In this document: piece by piece, positions 11,786 to 23,035 of the stretch
Layout of the letters: the number at the start of each line of letters is the position of its first letter
Position numbering within the stretch: the first letter of the stretch is position 1
Assembly (NCBI RefSeq): GCF_010093535.1
Contig: NW_022985166.1
Span: 1,212,003-1,276,002, forward strand
Origin: Lindgomyces ingoldianus
Lineage: Eukaryota; Ascomycota; Dothideomycetes; Pleosporales; Lindgomycetaceae
Length of the DNA: 64,000 nucleotides
Direction: 5' to 3'
Notes under the pieces: generated by a model
Database searches by the model: none
Told to the model about the DNA's origin: nothing
Seen by the model: only the letters and a program-made list of their open reading frames with translations
Position numbers and translations under genes: made by a program

Positions 11786-11986
11786 TGTAAAGATGGGATA
11801 GTAGGTAGCACGGATAGCACTGAGAGCAAGGTTTCGGAGAAAGATAGGAGTGTATTGTAAGAGAGATGAATTGCTGCCAAGCTTCGCTTGTCAGGATTCA
11901 TGCTTATATACGAAGCACAGGTCATGTGACCTCTAAACAGGTCAGGGGAGGCCATACTGGCCTGTTCTGGGACATCCGGCCTTACA
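11786..11986. repeat. Solo LTR, 201-bp family, nearly unconverted copy
   Basis: TGTAAAGATGGG...CCTTACA, 201 bp, flanked by perfect 5-bp repeats TATGT (11781-11785 and 11987-11991). Similar along its length to 9039-9239. The perfect duplication on both sides of a single LTR shows a solo LTR left by LTR-LTR recombination, or a short element with LTR-like ends. Confidence 0.85.
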
Positions 11987-12219
11987 TATGTACTGCACTA
12001 TTTACTTATTAGGCATAGCTCCTTTCTTGTACAGTATATAGTCAGCCTAGAGCTCTATTAAGCTCCTCAGGCCTTACAATACACTTGTGCAATCCACTTT
12101 GTTTGGATCTTAGTACCTTGTTGATTTGCTTACCATATGACCCCTTCTCAGCTCATGCAAGAAGTTCTGCCCCACCTGTCAGGCCAACCCTTAAGGGATT
12201 GACCCTCTCAGGCAATCCA

Positions 12220-12629
12220 AGGTTGAGCCCGACAAAGATATCTATCAGGCAAGCAAAGATCGGGTTCAGCGTTTGAAGACTCTCTCATCTGTCTGGGAAC
12301 AACAACGATGGCCAGATCCGGAGGAACTGCGCGGATTAATAGACCAGATTTCAAGCCGTATTGAGATCGATGAAGAAACGTACGACACTGCAGCGGTTGT
12401 AAGCAACGGACAATCTTTAGAGAACGCAAGTTGGGCAATTCTGAGGAAGAGTCCGAAAGTAATGCGTGCTGTCAGACCCTTTCACCAAAAACGCCCAGCG
12501 AAAGTAAAGACCACCCAGGAAAAGCCCAGGCAAAGAATGTCGGATGTCGGTGTCCCCCGCTTGCAGCAAAGAGAGAAGGTGATATCCCGACGGTCTGACG
12601 GATTCCTGGCACTTCCACACTGGCAGTAG
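12220..12629 (+). other. Coding-like fragment without a start codon
   Basis: An open plus-strand frame of about 130 codons ends with a TAG at 12627-12629. The composition is like normal genes (rich in Glu, Gln, Arg; mixed codons) and not RIP-affected. No ATG opens it, and upstream the frame meets a stop near 12200, so it could be the last exon of a spliced gene or a gene remnant between repeats. No family recognised. Confidence 0.3.
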
Positions 12630-12639
12630 ACTGCTGAGT

Positions 12640-13200
12640 TTCCTTCATGCTTTCCAGATGTTTTTTCTTGGCCGATCCTGTATCTGTACTAGTAAACTCT
12701 TTCTATTACCCTTTCTTGCCCGCACCCCGTCTCAGAACCTACCTTCAATATCACTCTTCATGCCTAAAGTAGCCTTTTCTACCTATGACAGAAGGCTATG
12801 ACTGCTCGCCCTGTTACACTCCTCGAATACATCAATGTACCTCTCTTTTCACAGCATTCCCCCACACAACTTACAGTGACCTCATTGAATACAGAAACCT
12901 GCGCCGTACATTCCACTCCCCACTCCCAGTGATCCCGATTCCGACTCATTTGAGATATTATCCCAATATCAGGATCTTCAGCCTTTGACGCACGTTATTC
13001 CGGTCCTGGGCGTGGAAACGACATGGCCATGCCATTTGCTGGCGATTAGTTCCCCCACATGCTGTTCAGAACATCCTTGCGGACTATAGCTTCAACTACT
13101 TGACGTTCTAAAGTGGCCTCTGAAATTGTTTCTGCTCATCCGGGTGTCTTTTCAATTCCGTTAGCAATTTCCTAGTTGTTTCCATAGTCACCATGTATCA
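12640..13200. other. No gene recognised
   Basis: Composition is ordinary. Short open frames (for example 12785-12988) have no family features. Treated as intergenic or decayed sequence up to the hAT-derived insertion. Confidence 0.4.
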
Positions 13201-13204
13201 GGGA

Positions 13205-13936
13205 CAGGGCTTCCAACGAGGCGTATTACTATACGATTGGGCGATTTTGAGGCCTGTACGAGTGAAGTTTTGAGTACGTTCGTACGACAGGAAGGAGGAG
13301 GGGTAGGTGTACGTGTAGTAACTGTCACAGCCTAGACTATAGGTCTCTAAAGACATAGAAATAAGGTCTAATTAACTATAAAATAACTAATTCTCCTCTA
13401 GGTGCCTTCTATAGGTGCTGCAGTAGCTGTACAATATTAGGTAAGTGCTCTCTATTAACTTTAACCTTTGCTCTCTTATTAGGGGTTAGATAATATAGCC
13501 ATCTACTGCTACAGCTCGTAAGGCTAGTATCTATTAACTAGATAAGGCCTGTAAGGCAGTAAAGTGCGTAGATAGATAACTCTGCAATAGAAAATAGTTA
13601 GTAATAGGCATTTCTAAGACAACAGACTGCAAGTAGATAGATTAAAACACTTAAAAAAAGATTTAAGCGTCTGCTTAAAACTTTTAGTTAATTAGAACCT
13701 TAGAAACTTAGAAACCCCATAAACGCTTCCTGTAGACCTGCTGCTTACTAGCCCTTCTACTCTTTCTAAATCACTATATAAACTTCCTAAAAGGGTAATA
13801 CAATCTGTACTACGTACCGTACCTAGGGCATCATTAGATGTACAGTACGGCTCACGAAGTTGGTATGTTCGTACTGAACACGTGACCGTTACGGTTCACT
13901 TTGTACGGACCGTAGTACGGCCCGTTGGAAGTCCTG
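13205..13936. mobile_element. Non-autonomous hAT deletion derivative (732 bp)
   Basis: Begins CAGGGCTTCCAACG and ends with its inverted form (CGTTGGAAGTCCTG), flanked by the perfect 8-bp target duplication ATCAGGGA (13197-13204, 13937-13944), the hallmark of hAT insertion. Its left about 215 bp match the left end of the element at 54496 and the rest matches that element's right part from about 56670 on, so it arose by an internal deletion of about 2 kb. It has no transposase and would depend on an autonomous relative. Confidence 0.92.
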
Positions 13937-13944
13937 ATCAGGGA

Positions 13945-14160
13945 AAAGACTTGGCGAATACTTCCTAGACTAAGACTCCACGCATAGCTATGAGAATGAA
14001 GCAGCTTGTGGCCCCCCGAATGTTGTAGCTGTCATCGATTGGATCCCAAGTAGGGGCCTTCCATCCTTCCCAGCAATCGAGCCGCTGGTAGCGTCGGGAC
14101 ATGTCTCCACCCGCAAGATTCCGCACAGTAGCGCCACTTGCCAAAGTTGTAAGGGCAAGA
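13945..14160 (-). other. Possible minus-strand gene remnant
   Basis: The minus strand carries a short coding-like run near 13968-14150 with a Cys-Trp-Glu-Gly-Trp patch and normal codon use, ending at a stop near 13965. It is too short and isolated to assign. It might be a last exon whose upstream exons are lost. Confidence 0.2.
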
Positions 14161-15510
14161 ATTCAATTAAATCTCTTAAAGTCGGAGTTCTAGATTTTTT
14201 TGGTAAGGATATCTTAGACTCTATTACAGATCACGCCTAGCAGGTCTAAGAAGCGGAATAGAATATCAGCTGCTGTAAACATGAGCCTGACAATAGCTAC
14301 TTTAGTCTGAAGACCCTCGTATGTCTTGCCTGACTTGGGTCGGTTTGCTTTATATCGAATTTAAATTGTTTGCCGCTTTAGCGTTCAGGTACGTGGAACC
14401 CCCCGTGTCCACGGGGTTCTTCCATAAGTTGTGGTTTCTTGTTTATTTTACTGTAATTGGACGTTTTGACCATATGTGCTCGGCCAGAGTAACGACCTGT
14501 CACGCTTCTCAAATACGTCACTGCACCTTCTCTATAGCTGTTACTGTAACCACGCCAAGCCACTACCTACTAGTGTCTGTACCTCTCTATGTATAGCGGC
14601 TGCCCTAGAGGCTCCAGAACAGTACAAAACTTTCCCGCTGCACCACCGCCAGGCATACAGTTACCGTACGCACAACATAACAACCTAGCTAAAGATAGAG
14701 CCAGTGGTTCTTTACATCATCCTTTGTAACTGCAGCGTATTTTGCAGATTGAACCCTGAGGGAGGTCTGCACATTTATTCTAGTCACATGTTTCTCTGCT
14801 CTACGAGGATAGCCGCCACTTGTCCTACTTGCATCCCTGTCACTTGTCACTTCCCACCGGCGAACAGCGCGATTGTCGCATTTTGCTTTGGCAATCAACA
14901 CCACCGTAAAGCTCACAGCTAGGAAGGGACGTGGTATTGCTCTGAGTGCGGTTTTGGTCCACCTCAGCCTTGCGCCTTTCTCGAGGGGCGTAATCCCGGG
15001 GCGTTATTTCCATCCTTGGCGAATGCTTTTTCCAAGATGTTGGGGCTGTGAGCTGTAAAGCTCGAATTTCGTCATGAAATTCGCCTAGAAGCAAAGCCGA
15101 ATGACCAGACACGGTGGAACACGTCTGCTCTACCGCCAGCGAGCATGGATTCGTAGCGGAGAAGGGGCGCTGATGGCGTTGCTCCGCCCCGAGCCTCATT
15201 CTTTTCACATCAAATAACCAGACGCGGCGGAACACGTTTGCTCTACCGCACCCCGAGTAGGGATCCAAGGCGGGAAAGGGGCGCTGAAGGAGTCGCCGCG
15301 CCCTGCGGATGACACTTTTCCAGACTCCAAGTGGACATACAGGCTGTGGCAAGGATGAAGCTCTACCCGTGCGCATTAGCTTCTCAATTTTATATAAATC
15401 GATACTTAGACGGGCAATTTTGTGACTTTCGTCGAAATATCGCCTCAATTCTTCCCCCATATAAAGCGAAAATGCTGTCACTCGTGCCGGGAACTGCTCC
15501 TGTTGTCCAA
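14161..15510. other. No convincing gene; imperfect 114-bp tandem duplication inside
   Basis: The longest frame (minus, 14840-15514) has odd composition and overlaps a duplicated segment: about 15104-15175 and 15218-15290 are similar, period 114 bp (CCAGACRCGGYGGAACACG...). I see no domain. It probably contains the promoter of the zinc-finger gene that starts near 15515. Confidence 0.4.
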
Positions 15511-15532
15511 ACACATGGTAGCAGTTATTTCC

Positions 15533-16676
15533 ATGGCACCTGTGAGTGGACTTGTGCTTGTGATCCTTCCCTTAGTATCTCCCTTTAACTCACCGCATAT
15601 TTCTAGGAGTACGAGACAAATTCTGAGCTCTGGGGTATTGCTTTCGGAGGGCAATACTATCCAACCGCTGACAACTTCGATGTCGCCACAAACGATGCCA
15701 ATCAGGCCCTGAGCCTATATCCTATTAGGGTATCCCAACCATCACCCAGGCCTTTAGTAAATGCGACCCTCCAGTGCTTTAACCAGTCCGTGGGTAACCT
15801 CGATATCGCCGACACGCAGGAAGCCGATCAAAACTCTTGTCAACACCATGTTAGCACATTCCCACCATCATCCAGGCTTTCAGCGAATGCAGTCTCCCAG
15901 TATCCTGGTCCAGGTTGCATCCAAGCATCATACCTAACTCTGGGATTTGGTGAATATGTGGACTACGAACAGACCGATAATAGTGGTGGAATACCATACA
16001 ATATTAGCTCTTCAAGTACACACCATTCGACCAATGGACCCACTCATAGATGGCATCAACCCACTTCCAGCCTCGTCACACCCAATTTGACTTCTGGTTA
16101 TGAGGGCCTTTCACAAGACTATCTACACCCATTCAATGAGGTCGATCCACCCACGGCGATACCACTTGAACTAACAAACCACGTCGAGTAAGTGCACATG
16201 AGGCGAATTGAGGCACAGTATATACTAAACTGCGTTCTAAAAGTAGCTCCTTATTTAATATGAATGCTTTCGATGAACCAAGATCGCATTTAGAATTTAT
16301 CTGGGATGCTAATATCTTGGGTGATGACATGGTTGTAGACTTGAATAGACTCACCCCTCTGTATGTTCATACTGACTCCAACCTTGGATACCGCATGTTA
16401 TTGATCTGTACCAGTGTCACCCCTATCTCTACACCAGAGGAGCTACCGGTTTCTAGTCCAGAACCCTCTCTGTCTTCCCTTGATACTTCCTCATCACAAC
16501 CTCGTTTTGCTTGTCATTACCCGCAATGCGGTAGTACATTCAACCGACGCGCCGACCGTGATCGTCATGCAAGGGTACATGATGGTGTAAGAGAGTATGT
16601 CTGTCCGAAGACGAACTGCCTAAAGGAGTTCTATCGCAAGGATAAGCTCCAGGGACATTTGGAGAACGGACACTAG
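15533..16676 (+). CDS. C2H2 zinc-finger protein, likely transcription factor
   Basis: Three exons are proposed: 15533-15541 (or from the in-frame ATG at 15515), 15607-16187 and 16247-16676, with introns 15542-15606 (GTGAGT...TAG) and 16188-16246 (GTAAGT...TAG). The joined frame is about 339 codons. The N-terminal two thirds is Ser/Thr/Pro/Asn-rich and probably disordered. The C-terminus has two C2H2 fingers in series: FACHYPQCGSTFNRRADRDR(x)H..H and YVCPKTNCLKEFYRKDKLQ(x)H..H, ending only a few residues before the stop. It probably acts in the nucleus by binding DNA. It ends 48 bp from the stop of the convergent CHAT gene. The last acceptor is a double AAG/TAG, both in frame. No target is known. 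Confidence 0.8.
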
Positions 16677-16724
16677 ATCGAGCGGAACTCATGTATTTTA
16701 TCACATCAAGGGAAATGTTATTCC

Positions 16725-19700
16725 TCAAGATACTAGCACCGAGTCAACATCGAACAGGAAGTGGATGACGGTCGTCGATAACGCGAACGGTTTAAGTGTT
16801 TTCTTCCAGCCGCTTACTATGCCATCATCCCTAGATTTTTCCGAACCAAGATCCATCTGTACGCAGTTAGACCTACGAAATTCGCAATCCTCGCTCCCCT
16901 TTAACTTACGAAGCTGGAACTGCGCCCAGTGGTAGGGATCATCCTCATCCCAGTCCTCCCACAGTTCAAGAACAGCTGCCTGAACTGCAACAGCGAGGTT
17001 GACAATGCCGTCTTTCCTGCTGCTAAACACCCTTTTGTAGAAACTTTTAGCAAATTCTCTGGCGTCAGATGTCTGCGTGGGCCATCGGGTGGCAATTACG
17101 CTGGTAGCACCAGCACACAGAAACGCCGAAAGCAGTCCCAGGGGATCATCGTTCGGCGCGACATCGTCCTCGCCAGATGCGCACGCTAGGAGGACTACCA
17201 CTGCTGAGTCTAGCTGCAGGTCGAAGATTTCCATCACGCTCAATAGGCCATCGTCCCAGGGCAAGCCTGCGGTAGCAAGTCGAGGTTCTAGCTGCAATGC
17301 TCGGTCTCGACGCTGAGCTGCTTCTAGATATGCATGTCCGTGGTAATGCAAGAGCCTAACCCCTCGAGACCGACTCATGAAAACATCGCGGGTGACTTCG
17401 TTCCCACTCGCAAAACTCGTCTGGAGCAATTTGTCGGCCAGCCCGTCCTGCGCTGTTGCATACATGCGCGATTCTTCCTTGGTGTCACCTGGACCAAGTC
17501 GGGTGAATGCGGCTGTGGGGACGCTGTTAAGTACCGCAGAATTTGTGACACTGTTGACACAAGTCTGGAGTAATGAAAGACTCGGACAGAAAACCACTGG
17601 ATTTGAGGCGATCAGAGGCTTACCCATGGGGCCGAAAGGGATGGCCTGCAATGGAACTGCATGGAGAATCCCACTGGGACAGAGAACGAGCAAGTCCTTA
17701 GGCTTTGCAAATCCTTCCAACTTCTCGAGAATTGGTGTTAGAGTTTTCAACCGCGTGACTTTGTGTAACCGCCTTCGGTCTGTTTGGCCTTGGTGAAGGG
17801 AAGATACTCCCAACTCACTGTAAACCCACTTTTCGATCATGTGGTAATCCATCTCTACGACACCTTTTTTTATCCGACCTTCAGTCCCGTTATAGGCGAC
17901 AATGAATAAGGTATCATAATATCGCGTCCAATCAACGAATATGACACTCTGCCCTTCCTCGAAATGCGCTTCGGCGATTTCAGCCATAGTCCAGACTGAC
18001 TCTTCCTGAAAGTCAGGCGGCTCGTCTCCTATATCCAACACAGTTGGGATACTAGGGACTCTCGATCCGGCTCCTCCAAAAGTGACCAAGTCCGGAGCTC
18101 GCACTCCACGTTCAAGTCGTCGAGAGATGGTATCTCGGAGCGAGACTGCTTTCCATTTTTGGATTGCCATTAATAATGGTCCCGGATCCCCTGTCAGTCG
18201 CGACTTATCCATCTCAAGGCCCATCTCATTCCAATAGAGCTCTTCCATATCGCCGAAGTAGAAGAGTCTACTGTTTTCTAAAGCCTGCATGGCCGGTAAA
18301 TCTCCAAGCCTTCGACGAAGAGCTAGACTGTACATGGTCAATTACAAATGGTGGATAATTATTCAAGACTGTGGCAAAATCTACTCACTTTCCAGCAATG
18401 GCTTTCCGAACGGGAGACAGGCCTGCTTCAACGTGGTAAAGTAACCGCCGTTGGTTTGCTTGCTGATTGTCTGTTATGTTCTCTTTCCCCTCTATGCCTT
18501 CACCCCAGTCAAGTTCTTCAATCAGACTCTGAACTTCTCTCAGGTGAGCCCGGGTAAGAACCAGGCTGGCTTCTAGGCCATTCTTATAAGAAGACTGGCG
18601 CGATCCTTCGCCCCAAAAGAAGTCGACGGCTTGGTTCAGGTAGGCAAACGCGATATCTTGGAGTTCCATAAAACTTGGCCTATCTTGGTAGATCCACGAT
18701 GTCATGCGTCGTCCAATCTTTAGCCGCAAAACGGCTTGTGTGTACCCGTCGGATCCAGCAGCTCGTAATTGACCCAAGTCGTAACTAAGTAGTGAAAGTA
18801 TTGGGTTAGCTAGCATCTCGGCAGTGGTACCAAGAGCTTGACAGGCTTCTGAGAAGAAGAGCCCTTGAAACTCGCAGGGTAGTATAAGTAATAGGTCGAC
18901 GGCAAGTTTTAGGGCCCTGTACACAGTCAAGATCACCTGCGGCGACATGATTTGGTCGCCATCATCCTCTACAATATGCCGAACAAGTTGTGCTGGCCAA
19001 AGAAGTGACTCGATAGGAAGACTCCCGGCCGAGATGGTAAACTCTGACGCCTCTATCTGTGCCAAAGCTGACTGACACAGCCGAGCGATTACCCTGTCGA
19101 AGGAAAAAGCAAGGCTCGCAATTTCGTAGATGCGATCTTCATCGGCTATTGTCGACACCATATTCCCAGCGCACCGGAAGTGTAACATTGTTGCGTAGTC
19201 TAAGAGCATCGGGTCATGACGGGCGTGAGCAATTCGTAGGTGCAGGAGTGCAAATGCGGATGACTCGGCGAAGTTGTTATTGATTTCGTAGATTTGGCTG
19301 AGAAGTTTCGAACCTTCAAGGAACAGCTGGTCGCTGAGAAGTCCTTCGCTGGGGTGAAAAATGTTCTCACAAAGCATGACAAAAGTTGGCCCTTCGATCC
19401 AGTTGCGCATCGAACGAATTTGGCAAGTCCTGAACAAGAGTTCATCGCCCGCCTCCTTAGCTATCGGAAGAAGCTGCTGGTATAAATGTGGTCCTGTCGG
19501 GAGCAATGATCTTGAGAGAATGTTATCAGACTTGTTGAGTCCAACGGCTGCTTTGAACTCGTAAAACTTGACAAGCCCCTTAAAATATCCCTGGGCCCAG
19601 AAGCGAGTCTCAATATCGCCCCAGGCCGGTAGTTCTGCAATATCGAGACTTATATTATATCGTAAGCTTAGGAGTACCGCCTCGGCCTGACCAAGCGATG

Positions 19701-21895
19701 AGCCACACAATCCAAATAGTTGCCAGGCTCGACTAAGATTGTCCCTCATAGTGTCGCTGTCTGGATCGTCCAGCTCATTTTCTGCCAAAGCATAGCCCAA
19801 AAGAAGTCTAGCAGAGCCTTCAATCCCGGCGATTTGACTTCCGCTGAGACCTTCACTACCTTCACATTTAGCCAGCATGGACGAGAAGTCTTCGAGGTTC
19901 TCTATGGCAGGTTTTGTTTGTGGGAGGAATATTCTCCGGTGATGGAGGTATTCTGTTCTCTCTAGTTCAAAGATTATTTCTTCTTCTTTCTGAGTTTGTA
20001 GCTCCATGTCCAGGACATATGATGCTAGATCATGAGCTCCAGTTCTTGCCAAGGCGCGTCGAAGATGGCGAAGTCGTGTCGCAAGGTTTGACACAAAGCC
20101 AGACTGTAAAATATTGTTTCTGTCCCTAGTTGCTAATAAGAATATCTTAAAGCAGTATAGCTCAAGAATACACTGTATCAGGCTCTACTAGTGAGCAGAG
20201 TTTATCATCACTATCAGTGGGAGGACTCACATTTACGCGCGTCAAATGTAATTCGGATGGTGAGGCAAGCTGCTCTAAGGTAGTAACTGCCCTTAACAGC
20301 GCATCTACCCACTGTCCCTGCGTAAAGCAGCGAAAATAGACTTCACACAGCTTGAATAGATCGCGAAATACGAAGTACTCTGGACCTTGTGCTTTGGCTT
20401 GACCCTGGATAAATTCGACTGCGGAGTGTGCGACACGATATGCTTCTGAGACAGCTCCACGAAGTTCGTAGAAGCATATCATTCTGAACATGTGAAAGGG
20501 GTTGAGATGGTCTAGCTCTGGAATTATGTCTGCCGCCGTTTTGAAATCTCTACATGAGGTGAGGCGTGTAAATGAGGCCAAAAGGGTATCAGCAGATTCA
20601 GGCCATGGAACATAGTCAGAAGAGCTGTTCACTATATTTTTGACACCACCTCGACATTGACCAAAATACTGCTCCTAGATTATGGAATATGAATCATTCA
20701 TCTCAGCGAATATGCCAAGTGATAGAGACACTCACCATTCGGGTTAGGAGTCGCTTGTACGTTGACGTGTACTTTTGCCATCTTTGCATGCTCTCCGACA
20801 GAGACCACTAAGTTCCTGTAAGTCGACAAACTTCCATGTCCTATCTTGGGGTCACACATCAACATTTGGAGAACCCGGTTTCCGACGCCTCAGCAGAGCT
20901 TCCACTTCTCTAAATATGGGGAGCGAGGATGAACTAAGCTATAGTATTTGCGAATTAAAATAATTGTCTCATAAGCTAGATGGAGTCTTACATCGAAACC
21001 CTTCGACAGCATCTCGATATATCTTGCGGACTCTGAGATTTTATCTGTAGATATTGGCACCTCTATAGCACCACCACTGTTACATCTAGCAGCCAGGTGC
21101 GCATTCATGGCATCTTTGCATTTTTTGGTAGAAGTGCTATCAAGATCAGTAGTAAAAAGTTGCTTTCTAAGTATTAGAACGTTCGTTGAATCGGCATTCT
21201 GAACACTTTGTGCAACGACTTGTTGGCCTTTCAGGGCAAGGTATAACGGATGAAACCAACCAGAATACTCTGCTCGCACAAGTTGAAGCTCAAGAACAGG
21301 TTTGACGCCGTCTTGTACTTGGCGCCAGTTCCAGTCCTCTGGGGCGAGGAGTCGAATGACACCATCTAAGGCAACCTGTAACTGGACATCATCTAGAGAT
21401 CTTTCAAGCTGCGTCAACAAGTTGCGAGATTCATCTTCATTTCGCGTTCTTGAAATAAGCTGTTCGAAGATCAGGGGGCTGAAGAACCAGGGATAATGTA
21501 AATAAAAGGACTGGCTGGTGGTACCCTGCTCGAATCTCTGAAGCAGTGCAAGGTCCTCACCATTTGCTGGCGGAAGAGATAGGCGACGATAGTGGATCCG
21601 ATAGAACGAATGCGTCAGATCATGTTCATCGCTGGTTCCGTTAGATTGGCATTGCGAGCATAGGTCGAAGTCTTCGCATTTGGAACAGCGGAACCGCACG
21701 CCGATGACAGGCTGTCAGAAGATTTGTTAGCAAGGAACAACACCACACGAAAATAGTCCAGAAAAAGAGTCGTGAGCATACATTCCTGCAGATATCGCAT
21801 TGGATATCTTGATGAACATATTCATTCTCGATAGTACAGGTAATGTCGATTGCGTCTAACAGTGTGGGTAGTATTTGGCTCTCGGTGTCTTCCAT
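16725..21895 (-). CDS. ZZ zinc finger / helical repeat / CHAT protease fusion
   Basis: Seven exons keep one frame of 1602 codons: 21895-21782, 21711-20992, 20938-20858, 20807-20736, 20674-20174, 20103-18389 and 18327-16725. Introns are 50-70 bp with GT..AG ends; the third (GTGTGA donor) and fifth (GTGTAT donor) have weak donors. The N-terminus is a complete ZZ finger with ligands C33, C36, C47, C50, C56, C59, H68, H72, split by intron 1. The middle (about 250-1100) is helical and TPR-like. The C-terminus is a CHAT domain (caspase-like cysteine protease of the HetF/TPR-CHAT family) with His near residue 1397 in LHYHGHA and Cys near 1450 in LLACASG. ZZ fingers bind protein N-termini or histone tails. 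In other systems CHAT proteases are switched on by sensor partners and cleave death effectors. It starts 387 bp from a divergent small gene. If intron 3 is wrong this would be two genes, but the phase agreement at all six junctions favours one. Confidence 0.78.
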
Positions 21896-22282
21896 GATGA
21901 AAATTAAGCCACGGGAATTAATTGGAGACAATCTTTTCCGAAAATATCTCCGACTAATTGCTATTTATCAATCTCTAGACTGACAGATATGGCAGACAGG
22001 AAGATTCAGCAGAAGCAAGTCGCATTCTGACGTGTTCTGCCAAGGGTTGCAGCTTGGCAATCCAGGCAGCCAACCTTGCAGGTGGAATCTTGACAAGCCC
22101 CTGCCCCACTTTCCAAGTCCCGCCATTGTCTGAAACGTCCATCCAGTATATCTTAACATGATTCTTACTCTATAATTACGTAGATTTCCTTTGATAGGTG
22201 CCCAAAAGTAATCCTGTGTGCTAGCCTATCTTTACGTACCCATCTCCCATTTGCCTGAGGGAATTACCCTCTTGTACTCACA
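21896..22282. promoter_or_regulatory. Shared divergent intergenic region
   Basis: 387 bp separate the start codons of the ZZ-CHAT gene (minus) and the 250-residue gene (plus). No other gene is seen, so it should hold both promoters, which would allow co-regulation. I could not identify specific sites. Confidence 0.5.
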
Positions 22283-23035
22283 ATGGCGGATCTTATAACG
22301 CCTATTGAACTCTTCTTCGAGCCTGACACCGAACTAGCGGAGCGTGACGCGCAGCCCTTCAGTGTCGACCTCATTCGCGCGAGCAAAGTCACCATGACAG
22401 CAACCCACATACGCTACGGAAAATTCGATGGAAAACCGGCATGTCTTGTCGTTGTCCAATTCGACTTTATTCCCACCTATCAAACCCGCTTCAAATATAT
22501 TGAAATCGAGCTCAAGATCGTGCGAGGAGCTGGGTCCTCGATTATCACCTACCAGCCCCATTCATGGGAGGGTAAAGCTGGTGCGCTACCGGTCGAACAG
22601 ACGTCTAAGTTCGGCAGTCAAGTGGGCGGTTCTGGTGGCGGTGCAACAGCAGGTCTAGACACAGGGTACGAGAGGCGTACGGAACGTACTGAGATCAAGA
22701 AGGCACGGATCTTTTCAGTGCTCGAGGATTCGACGGTGATGTGGCGTCTCAGCGAGAACGATGTGACTCGAGAGGGAGTTCCGAACCCCTTTCGAGCAGC
22801 TCTTATCGTTGAGACGGACGGGAAATTCTCGATTCGAGTTAAGTATGAAGCGAACATGTCTAGGTCTGTGGACCCGAGGTCCTGGAGATCAGCCCATGCG
22901 AGACTCACGGAGCCGTTGGATCTGAGCCAAAGCTCTGTTGGACAAGGGGTGGGTCCTGTCGTGGTAGGCATAGATGAGATGGAGAAAGGCTCGTTCAATC
23001 TTTCTGACTTTGCGCTGACTGAGTGGGACCTGTAA
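22283..23035 (+). CDS. Uncharacterised 250-residue protein beside the CHAT protease
   Basis: Single exon, ATG at 22283, 250 residues. No signal peptide and no classic transmembrane helix. The predicted shape is mostly beta strands: FDFIPTYQTRFKYIEIELKI early and ALIVETDGKFSIRVKYEA late, with a glycine-rich linker around residues 110-125 (GSQVGGSGGGATAG) followed by an Arg/Glu-rich stretch. It resembles a group of fungal proteins of unknown function with the same beta / Gly-rich / beta order, from memory only. Its head-to-head place next to a CHAT protease suggests it could be the substrate or effector, but nothing in the sequence proves that. It is not recognisable as a fungal gasdermin by motif. 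Confidence 0.75.
   Translation: MADLITPIELFFEPDTELAERDAQPFSVDLIRASKVTMTATHIRYGKFDGKPACLVVVQFDFIPTYQTRFKYIEIELKIVRGAGSSIITYQPHSWEGKAGALPVEQTSKFGSQVGGSGGGATAGLDTGYERRTERTEIKKARIFSVLEDSTVMWRLSENDVTREGVPNPFRAALIVETDGKFSIRVKYEANMSRSVDPRSWRSAHARLTEPLDLSQSSVGQGVGPVVVGIDEMEKGSFNLSDFALTEWDL

Noticed and set aside
9039..11986. The two 201-bp repeats as the LTRs of one 2.9-kb element
   Set aside because: The outer flanks do not match each other (CTTAC and TATGT), while each copy has its own matching flanks, so two solo LTRs fit better.
14840..15514. 224-codon minus-strand open frame
   Set aside because: Composition is unlike the neighbouring genes, it has no domain, and it covers an imperfect 114-bp duplication and the promoter of the zinc-finger gene.
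20855..20857. In-frame TGA as the true end of a separate ZZ-finger gene
   Set aside because: A 50-bp intron removes it and keeps frame into the next exon, and all other junctions agree with a single 1602-codon frame. Transcript data could overturn this.
22283..23035. Annotation of the 250-residue protein as a gasdermin
   Set aside because: Only the context resembles fungal gasdermin/protease pairs; I see no gasdermin motif that supports the name.
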